From the NCBI GenBank assembly GCA_964525815.1, contig CAZGJQ010000109.1, positions 1 to 5,494 of the forward strand: a stretch of DNA of 5,494 nt, given 5' to 3'. The notes under the pieces are model-generated. The model was not told the origin of the DNA and ran no database searches. It saw only the letters and a program-made list of their open reading frames with translations. Below, piece after piece: positions 1 through 4,541 of this stretch. The DNA comes from UBA1049 sp964525815. Its GTDB lineage: Bacteria; Bacillota; Clostridia; Oscillospirales; CAG-382. Position numbers and translations under genes: made by a program. Each line of letters starts with the position of its first letter. Within the stretch, counting starts at the first letter, position 1.

Positions 1-159
1 GGTAACGGAAAGCTCGGTGCCGCTTATATTCATAAGCCGCTCGCCGACAGATAAGGTGACCATTGTGTCATCAAAACTTACAACCTCGTCAACTGCGGTT
101 AACGCAATAATGCTGCGGTCTGTAATAGTTACGGTGTGCTTTGAAGAATTGCCTGTCAT
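1..159 (-). CDS. yabP: Sporulation protein YabP, N-terminal part (runs off left edge)
   Basis: The gene starts with ATG at 159-157 and stays open for 53 codons to the window edge, so about half of a protein family of roughly 90-100 residues is present. The visible pattern is a short polar N-terminus, then alternating beta-strand-like segments with the family's hallmarks: an R/S-I-I-A-L-T-A-V-D-E-V segment, V-V-S-F-D-D near residues 27-32, and a G-E-R-L-M-N-I-S-G-T-E-L stretch near residues 39-50. A strong ribosome binding site (GGAGGGAGAAGG, about 4-15 nt upstream) fixes the start. In B. subtilis, YabP is made in the mother cell under sigma-E and, with YabQ, is required for spore cortex formation; its biochemical role is unknown. 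Lying directly downstream of rqcP matches the B. subtilis yabO-yabP order, and yabQ and divIC would be expected beyond the edge. The assignment rests on sequence pattern plus synteny. Confidence 0.88.
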   Translation of the reverse strand, partial: MTGNSSKHTVTITDRSIIALTAVDEVVSFDDTMVTLSVGERLMNISGTELSVT

Positions 160-162
160 ATT

Positions 163-174
163 CCTTCTCCCTCC
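163..174 (-). promoter_or_regulatory. Ribosome binding site of yabP
   Basis: Read on the minus strand, the bases before the yabP ATG are GGAGGGAGAAGGAAT. They contain two overlapping Shine-Dalgarno-like cores, GGAGG about 10 nt and AAGG about 3 nt upstream of the start. The first has normal spacing and supports ATG at 159. Confidence 0.7.
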
Positions 175-248
175 ATAATCCCAAACGGTATTACTGTTAA
201 TACAATAGCGTTTAATTATATGAAGACAGAAAATGTTCTATGCTCCTT

Positions 249-491
249 CTATGTTAAAATCTCGTACATTTCGCCCGCTGTTGCCTTGGTGGCATGCTCG
301 GCAACGGACATAACCTTGAATCGGGTTGTACGGTTTCCGTAAGCAACCTCAATAATGTCCCCGACTTTCACATCGTAGGATGCCTTTGCGGACCGCCCGT
401 TAACCGTTACATAGGAGCTGTCACATGCCTGATTAGCAACCGTTCTGCGTTTGATTATTCTGGATATCTTAAGATATTTGTCAAGACGCAT
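249..491 (-). CDS. rqcP: RqcP (YabO/Hsp15-like), S4-domain ribosome quality control factor
   Basis: This 80-residue protein is essentially a single S4 RNA-binding domain. It begins M-R-L-D-K-Y-L-K, has the basic helix I-K-R-R-T at residues 13-17, the V-N-G-R-S-A-K-A-S segment near residues 30-38 and V-K-V-G-D-I-I-E-V near residues 41-49. This matches B. subtilis RqcP (YabO, about 86 residues) nearly end to end. In that system RqcP binds obstructed 50S subunits carrying peptidyl-tRNA and works with RqcH to add C-terminal alanine tails that mark stalled chains for degradation. The conserved R2, D4 and R16 are present. The start is ATG at 491-489 with an AGGAAA motif about 8 nt upstream, a modest ribosome binding site. 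The stop is TAG. The gene sits between HU and yabP, as in many Clostridia. Older annotations would call it a heat-shock Hsp15 (HslR) homologue, but the length and synteny favour RqcP. Confidence 0.92.
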   Translation of the reverse strand: MRLDKYLKISRIIKRRTVANQACDSSYVTVNGRSAKASYDVKVGDIIEVAYGNRTTRFKVMSVAEHATKATAGEMYEILT

Positions 492-510
492 TATTTGTTT
501 CCTGTTTTGC

Positions 511-524
511 TCCGCAAAAGCGGA
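511..524 (-). other. Small hairpin just upstream of the rqcP ribosome binding site
   Basis: The minus strand reads TCCGC-TTTT-GCGGA, a perfect 5-bp stem with a four-base loop. It ends about 6 nt before the AGGAAA ribosome binding site of rqcP. It could influence translation initiation or mRNA stability. A stem this short can also occur by chance. Confidence 0.35.
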
Positions 525-567
525 ATCGGTTTATAGTAAGAATATAAGCTGAAATAAAATCATTCTA

Positions 568-590
568 GGGACAGGGACCTGCCCTGCCCC
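568..590 (-). repeat. GC-rich palindrome / hairpin between HU and rqcP
   Basis: On the minus strand GGGGCAGGG is followed by the loop CAGGT and then CCCTGTCCC. This gives a 9-bp stem with a single G.U wobble, far more GC-rich than the flanking DNA. In the transcribed direction the T run (seven T at 592-598) lies before the hairpin, not after it, so it is not a standard intrinsic terminator for the HU message. It resembles the GGGACAGG-type palindromes that recur between genes in many Firmicutes; that likeness is from memory and only one copy is visible here. It may pause or stabilise the transcript, or be a dispersed repeat. Confidence 0.55.
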
Positions 591-591
591 C

Positions 592-635
592 AAAAAAATC
601 AAAAGCTGTGTAGAAAGTGCTGCTTTGAAAAGCAG
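592..635 (-). terminator. Possible weak intrinsic terminator after HU
   Basis: Starting 13 nt after the HU stop codon, the minus strand reads CTGCTTTTCAAAGCAG (635-620), a 6-7 bp hairpin with a tiny loop. About 20 nt further on comes a run of seven T (598-592). An alternative fold pairs TCAAAGC with GCTTTTGA (one bulged T, loop of about 15 nt) and places the T run directly after the stem, which is terminator-like. Neither fold is strong. Partial termination between the abundant HU message and rqcP is a reasonable inference but is not established. Confidence 0.35.
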
Positions 636-648
636 AATGGGTTGGTTA

Positions 649-924
649 TTACTTGTTAACGGATTCCTTTAAGGACTTGCCTGCCACAAAAGCGGGCACC
701 TTGGAGGCGGGTATATTTATCTCTTCCTTTGTTTTGGGATTGCGTCCTACTCTTGCGCTTCTTTCCTTAACCTTGAAGGAACCGAAGCCTGCAATCTGTA
801 CCTTTCCGCCTGTTGCCAGCTCGTTCTCAATCGCTGCAAAAACAGCGGAAACCGCTGTGTCCGCTTCCTTCTTCTTAATGCCTGCACTCTCTGCTACTAT
901 TTCAACTAATGTTGCTTTGTTCAT
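649..924 (-). CDS. hup: HU family nucleoid-associated DNA-binding protein
   Basis: This 91-residue protein has the normal full length of HU. The N-terminal helices (N3-A14 and E20-T38) form the dimerisation domain. They are followed by the family signature G-F-G-S-F at residues 46-50 and the beta-ribbon arm with R-N-P-K-T at residues 61-65, in which P63 is the DNA-intercalating proline. The C-terminal segment V-P-A-F-V-A-G-K-S-L-K at residues 76-86 is also typical. HU works as a dimer in the nucleoid, bending DNA without sequence specificity and constraining supercoils. The ATG at 924-922 is preceded by a strong ribosome binding site (AAGGAG, 8 nt upstream). A sigma-A promoter lies upstream at 968-996, so HU is likely transcribed strongly on its own as well as by read-through from mazG. 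Its place between mazG and rqcP is a recurring arrangement in Clostridia but not in B. subtilis, where mazG (yabN) and yabO are adjacent. Confidence 0.97.
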   Translation of the reverse strand: MNKATLVEIVAESAGIKKKEADTAVSAVFAAIENELATGGKVQIAGFGSFKVKERSARVGRNPKTKEEINIPASKVPAFVAGKSLKESVNK

Positions 925-932
925 TTACTGAA

Positions 933-938
933 CTCCTT
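933..938 (-). promoter_or_regulatory. Strong ribosome binding site of HU
   Basis: AAGGAG on the minus strand lies 8 nt before the HU start codon. It is a near-consensus Shine-Dalgarno sequence and consistent with high expression. Confidence 0.8.
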
Positions 939-967
939 TCAAATCATTTTAATCCTTTGGTGGGATT

Positions 968-996
968 ATTATATCACTATTTTTTTCCATAATCAA
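968..996 (-). promoter_or_regulatory. Sigma-A-type extended -10 promoter of the HU gene
   Basis: On the minus strand the -35 box TTGATT (996-991) and a perfect -10 box TATAAT (973-968) are separated by exactly 17 nt. The -10 box is preceded by TGA, giving an extended -10 (TGATATAAT). Transcription would start near position 961, leaving a leader of about 35 nt that contains the AAGGAG ribosome binding site. The region just upstream of the -35 box is rich in A and T tracts that could act as an UP element. This is the best promoter in the window. Confidence 0.8.
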
Positions 997-1000
997 TAGC

Positions 1001-1016
1001 AAAAATAACTATTTTT
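1001..1016. repeat. AT-rich inverted repeat upstream of the HU promoter
   Basis: AAAAATA and TATTTTT form 7-bp arms around a 2-nt centre. The repeat ends 4 nt upstream of the -35 box on the promoter's upstream side. Its right half contains ACTATTTTT (1008-1016), which recurs at 976-984 inside the promoter spacer, 32 bp away. It could be an operator or an UP-element-like tract. Base composition here is very AT-rich, so chance is a real alternative. Confidence 0.35.
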
Positions 1017-1090
1017 ACGATTTTGGGCTGATTTTTAAAGCATTTTTGTGTATTTTGTGCACATCTCAATGTAACAACGCTAAATTTTTA

Positions 1091-1926
1091 TTAATTAGTC
1101 TCTTTTGCCCTCTGCCAAAGAGCCTCCTTTGTATCCCGAGCTGCACTCAGTAAGTCTATTCCCTGCTCCAATGCTTTTTGCTCAACGGTACAAAACCGTG
1201 AGATGAACTTATCGTTTGCTTTGTATAACGCTTCCTCGCAATCAATGCCGGACAGTCTTGCGACATTCACCACCGCCAATAGCAAATCGCCTATCTCCTC
1301 ACTCAGCCTTTCAACGTTACCTTCGCCGAGTGCCTTTTCCACCTCCAGCGCTTCCTCCTTAACCTTTGTTAGAGCATCNNNNNNNNNNCGGAGTCGTCGA
1401 AATCAAAACCGGCCTTTGCGCCCTTGCTCCCTATTTTAGCTGCTCTCATAAGAGAAGGCATTGCGGGTGAAATGCTCTCCATAGCCTGGGTTATGCTCTT
1501 ATGCTTTTTTGTGCTTGCCTTTATTTTGTCCCAATTGCTCAGCACCTCGTTACTTCCGGTTACGCTGATATCCCCGAACACATGAGGATGTCTTACAATC
1601 AGCTTCCGGCACAGCTCGTCTATGACCCCATCTATTCCGAAGCTGCCCTCCTCCCTGGCTATCTGAGAATGGAAAACCACCTGTAGCAGCAGATCCCCGA
1701 GCTCCTCCCTCATCAGCGTGAAATCATCGTTATCAATGGCTTCAATAACCTCATAGGTCTCCTCTATAAGGTTTTTGCGTATGCTCTTATGTGTCTGCTC
1801 TTTGTCCCAATCGCATCCCTGCTCACTGCGCAGCAGAGCCATTATTCCGCACAGGTCGTTGAAATCATAGCAGTCCTTTTGATTAATCTCGTCGATATAC
1901 TTCCTTGATTCTGTTTTATTGTTCAT
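1091..1926 (-). CDS. mazG: Nucleoside triphosphate pyrophosphohydrolase MazG (split by an assembly gap)
   Basis: MazG hydrolyses NTPs and dNTPs to monophosphates and pyrophosphate, removing abnormal nucleotides. The first part (1389-1926, 179 residues) has the W40-D-K-E-Q-T-H lead-in and the first EExxE...ExxD metal site: E55, E56, E59, then E75 and D78. It continues through a V-R-H-P-H-V-F-G-D segment and R-A-A-K-I-G-S-K-G-A-K-A-G-F-D-F. The second part (1091-1378) resumes at D-A-L-T-K-V-K-E-E-A-L-E and carries the second domain's E-E-I-G-D-L-L and K-A-N-D-K-F motifs, ending at TAA. The two parts lie in different frames because 10 N bases sit between them; no stop or deletion is actually seen, so I treat this as one intact gene of about 275 residues. 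It lacks the N-terminal methylase-like domain of B. subtilis YabN. The start at 1926 has GGAG 9 nt upstream and lies inside the end of the flippase gene (11-nt overlap), which suggests translational coupling. Confidence 0.93.
1379..1388. other. Assembly gap (10 N) inside mazG
   Basis: Ten undetermined bases replace the link between the two halves of mazG. Ten bases would put the halves out of frame, so the true length must be 2 plus a multiple of 3 if the gene is intact. The family's spacing between the F-D-W/F motif and the following K-V motif, as I recall it, would fit about one missing residue, that is two bases. The 10 N is therefore best read as a placeholder. Confidence 0.9.
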
Positions 1927-3643
1927 TGTTTACTACTCCGGTGTTTTTTATCCAGCCCTTTTTAATCAGAAAATTACAAATGCTGTCCCCTTTTGGTAAT
2001 AGCCTTATCTCCTTTGCTACTACTCCCTTTATAGCAAGCAGCACAAACGCATACAAGAGCACTCCTCCGGCTGCTGTAAGCAGCAGAATCACAAAGCTTG
2101 CTGCTCTTCCGTCCGGACTGCTTTTAAAAGCAATTGACCATAAATAATATATAAGCCTATACGAAGCAAGGCTGTATATCCCGGTTACAGCAGCGGCGGC
2201 AAACGGCTTAAGAAATAATCTTTTTGGCGGTAGCTTAATACGTTGCGTTTTGCGAAGAAAGTGCATATTAAGGTACAGAGCAACCGAATAGCACAGGACC
2301 GAGCTGATAGGCGCGCCGTAAATACCGATTGCTTCAATGCTTATAAGCCCTATTTCCGCAATAATAAGAACAGCCACTCCGACTCCCACCGAAACAAGAG
2401 GATAATAAACCTTTCCCACTGCCTGAAGCAGTGCGTTTGTGGTGGACAGCAGAGAAATAAAGAATATTCCGAGCGCCAATATTTTCAAGGCGGGCGCACC
2501 AATATCAATTGGCATAACCGTTCTTCCGCTTGCAAGGGTTATCTCGCTTCCCCATCCCGCTCCGTATATAAGAGCGATACAGGGGCGAGCAAGCACAAAC
2601 AGGCAAATCGAGCTGGGCAACGCAATTATTCCGCTTATCCTTATTGAGGAGATTATGTAGCCGGCAGCCTCTTTTCGCTTTTTCAGTGCAAGAGCACCCG
2701 CCACCGCAGGCAGAATACTAATTGCGATTGGATAAACGAGGGTTGCGGGCAGGAGGTCTGAGATTGAAATTGCGAGTGTGGTATATGCGGTGAACAGAGC
2801 TTCTGCTGTTATAAACGGAAGTCCGTTACCGACAAGAACCTTATTTATCACCAAAGTGTCCAGAAATTGCGATAAATACAGAGCGGAGGATGTAATGGTT
2901 ACGGGAAAAGCTATTATAACAAGGTTTCTTGCTATCTTTTTGTATCGGATTGAGGCTTCGGATTTTTCCCTGAAATGCGTGCGCTTGGAATACATATTAT
3001 AAAGCACCAGGTACAGCATTCCGAGGAAAACACCGAGCGTTACTCCCGAAATCGCAAACGCCGCCTGCACCTGTATTGGGTATTCCATACGGCGTGCCCA
3101 AATAGTGGCCCCGAGTCCGACGGAAAGCTTTATAAACGCTTCGACAAACTGGCTTATCGCTGTGGGATACATATTCCGTAGCCCTTGGAAATAGCCTCTG
3201 AACGCCGAGGCAATACAAATAAAGAACAATGTCGGAGCAATTACCTTCATAGCCAGCATAGAATCGGGGTGTATTGACCAGACCGCTATGGATTCGGCAA
3301 AAATAAACAAAAACAGGCTGCAAAGAACGCCTACGATACCGAAGGCGTAAATGGACATCCTCAGTATTTTTTTTGTCTCGGTTAACCTGCCCTTTTCCGC
3401 AGATGCCGCAATCATGCGGGAAATTGCGACCGGCAATCCCGAGGTGGAAATCATAAAGAGCATCGCATAAATCGAATATGCGGCGTTGAAAATACCCATG
3501 CCGTCTCCGAGGATATTTGCAAGCGGTATCTTAAATAGCACTCCTATTATTTTAACGGCAAAGCTGGAAACCGACAGTATCGCAGCCTGGGCGACAAAGC
3601 TTTTTGACCTTGCGCGGTTAAAGTCCTGCATTTTATGTCCCAT
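1916..3643 (-). CDS. SpoVB/MurJ-family polysaccharide (lipid-linked precursor) flippase
   Basis: This 575-residue protein is hydrophobic almost throughout, with about 14 predicted membrane helices, as in the MOP flippase superfamily. Examples lie near residues 17-45, 50-80, 95-120, 132-150, 195-216, 240-262, 285-312, 333-360, 385-408, 415-437, 441-461, 480-502 and 515-540. Family marks include F-R-G-Y-F-Q-G-L-R at 148-156 followed by P-T-A-I-S-Q-F-V-E at 160-168, and I-G-A-P-A-L-K-I-L near 381-389. Members move lipid-linked sugars such as lipid II across the membrane; SpoVB itself is needed for spore cortex. The position before mazG matches B. subtilis yabM, a SpoVB paralogue, so I do not fix a gene symbol. 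Start choice is uncertain: ATG at 3643 is 5 nt after the kinase stop but lacks a clear ribosome binding site, while ATG at 3631 has GGGA 6 nt upstream and would shorten the protein by four residues. Confidence 0.9.
   Translation of the reverse strand: MGHKMQDFNRARSKSFVAQAAILSVSSFAVKIIGVLFKIPLANILGDGMGIFNAAYSIYAMLFMISTSGLPVAISRMIAASAEKGRLTETKKILRMSIYAFGIVGVLCSLFLFIFAESIAVWSIHPDSMLAMKVIAPTLFFICIASAFRGYFQGLRNMYPTAISQFVEAFIKLSVGLGATIWARRMEYPIQVQAAFAISGVTLGVFLGMLYLVLYNMYSKRTHFREKSEASIRYKKIARNLVIIAFPVTITSSALYLSQFLDTLVINKVLVGNGLPFITAEALFTAYTTLAISISDLLPATLVYPIAISILPAVAGALALKKRKEAAGYIISSIRISGIIALPSSICLFVLARPCIALIYGAGWGSEITLASGRTVMPIDIGAPALKILALGIFFISLLSTTNALLQAVGKVYYPLVSVGVGVAVLIIAEIGLISIEAIGIYGAPISSVLCYSVALYLNMHFLRKTQRIKLPPKRLFLKPFAAAAVTGIYSLASYRLIYYLWSIAFKSSPDGRAASFVILLLTAAGGVLLYAFVLLAIKGVVAKEIRLLPKGDSICNFLIKKGWIKNTGVVNNEQ
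1936..1939 (-). promoter_or_regulatory. Ribosome binding site of mazG inside the flippase gene
   Basis: GGAG on the minus strand lies 9 nt before the mazG ATG and within the last codons of the flippase gene. It supports the start at 1926 and the 11-nt overlap. Confidence 0.55.
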
Positions 3644-3648
3644 TTCTA

Positions 3649-4518
3649 CTATTTATTTTTTATAAATTCCTGCATCAGAGAGTTCTCCGGCACATACCTC
3701 AGCGGTAACGGCTCAAGCTCGGACATTTTTTTGATTAAGGCATTCGCCTCATCCTTGTGTATGCTCTCTTGGGGAAGACGGGACAAAATCTCTGTCGCCG
3801 GTTCTGCGAGCAGACCTCTCTCATACGGGAAAAAGGTGTTAATCTTTAGATCGGCGGTATCCGCAAACTGCTCGATAAACTCCGGCTCATGACTCCTCAC
3901 AATGTCCCATTGGTCATAGGTTCCCACAGCGTCGCTGCCCCTGTAATTCCAATCCCTTACCAGCCTTCTCAAGAAACGCGGATCTCCCCCTTCTTGGTCA
4001 TCGGCATACAGATAAACCCTGTATGTTTTGGAATCGGCGGAAAAGCCCTCGTAGAGCATGGGATTCAGAGCATGAAGCCCCTCGATTATAGCGACCTCGG
4101 TCTCGTCCAGTACAATCTGCTCAAAGTTGTCGATACGGCGTTGAGATATAAAGTCAAATCGGGGAATGTGCGCTTCCCTTCCCTCTACCAATTCACGGAA
4201 GCACTCCTTAATCAAGTCCACCTCAAGGCTGTTTATGCTCTCAATATCCCTTGTCCCGTCCTCGAGATAAACGCTGTCCTCGATGTTTCTGTAGAAATCG
4301 TCAAGGCTGATGGTATGGGTGTGCCTTCCTCTTTCGGTAATCAGCTGTGCTAATTTTTTTGTTGTGGTTGTCTTCCCGGAGCAGGAGCCTCCGGTAATAA
4401 GCACCAGTCTTATATTATAATCCGAGCATATGCTCTCCGCAGCCTTACGAAGAGCAAGCTCATAATCCCGTTCGTCATCCATTATCATTTGTATAATCCT
4501 GTTTTCCTTCATAAACAC
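3649..4518 (-). CDS. Uridine kinase / phosphoribulokinase-family nucleoside kinase
   Basis: This 289-residue P-loop protein would transfer phosphate from ATP to a nucleoside, most likely uridine or cytidine, in pyrimidine salvage in the cytoplasm. Visible motifs are the Walker A loop G-G-S-C-S-G-K-T at residues 43-50, S-L-D-D-F-Y-R at 71-77 (a substrate-site motif of uridine kinases), P-R-F-D-F at 119-123, the Walker-B-like strand V-A-I-I-E-G-L-H-A-L at 142-151, and an arginine-rich lid region R-F-L-R-R-L-V-R-D. The second half resembles the kinase part of the roughly 550-residue clostridial nucleoside kinases that carry an N-terminal TGS domain. That domain is absent here, with only about 40 residues before the P-loop. 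The start is either GTG at 4518 (AAGGAG 6 nt upstream) or ATG at 4512. The gene follows hemZ by 23 nt and precedes the flippase by 5 nt, so it is probably co-transcribed. Substrate is inferred from family only. Confidence 0.85.
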   Translation of the reverse strand: MFMKENRIIQMIMDDERDYELALRKAAESICSDYNIRLVLITGGSCSGKTTTTKKLAQLITERGRHTHTISLDDFYRNIEDSVYLEDGTRDIESINSLEVDLIKECFRELVEGREAHIPRFDFISQRRIDNFEQIVLDETEVAIIEGLHALNPMLYEGFSADSKTYRVYLYADDQEGGDPRFLRRLVRDWNYRGSDAVGTYDQWDIVRSHEPEFIEQFADTADLKINTFFPYERGLLAEPATEILSRLPQESIHKDEANALIKKMSELEPLPLRYVPENSLMQEFIKNK

Positions 4519-4524
4519 CTTCCT

Positions 4525-4530
4525 CTCCTT
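4525..4530 (-). promoter_or_regulatory. Ribosome binding site of the nucleoside kinase, deciding its start
   Basis: The minus strand reads AAGGAG-AGGAAG-GTG-TTT-ATG. AAGGAG is 6 nt from the GTG and 12 nt from the ATG, whereas the second purine block AGGAAG is 6 nt from the ATG. The first favours GTG at 4518 and the second would serve ATG at 4512. The protein differs by only two residues. Confidence 0.6.
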
Positions 4531-4541
4531 GTGTTATATGC

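Noticed and set aside
195..223. Possible sigma-E promoter before yabP: TCATATA (223-217), 14 nt, then TATTAACA (202-195) on the minus strand
   Set aside because: The upstream box is close to the sigma-E -35 pattern and yabP is sigma-E dependent in B. subtilis, but the -10 part matches the expected CATACA-T in fewer than half of its positions. It is too weak to call from sequence alone.
530..558. Possible rqcP promoter with -10 TATAAA (535-530) and TTTATT at 17 nt spacing
   Set aside because: The -35 matches only about three of six positions and no extended -10 is present. AT-rich intergenic DNA gives such matches easily.
1044..1059. Tandem TTTTGTG repeat (1044-1050 and 1053-1059) followed by GTGCAC
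   Set aside because: Only seven bases repeated twice in very T-rich DNA, with no link to the promoter or a reading frame; likely chance.
1091..1342. A separate 83-residue protein starting at GTG 1342
   Set aside because: The same frame extends upstream to the N run with the MazG sequence D-A-L-T-K-V-K-E-E-A-L-E, so this is the C-terminal half of mazG and not an independent gene.
3889..4353. Open frame of 154 codons on the plus strand
   Set aside because: It lies wholly antisense to the nucleoside kinase, has no ribosome binding site or recognisable motif, and its protein is of low-similarity shadow type. The same applies to the other plus-strand frames in the window.
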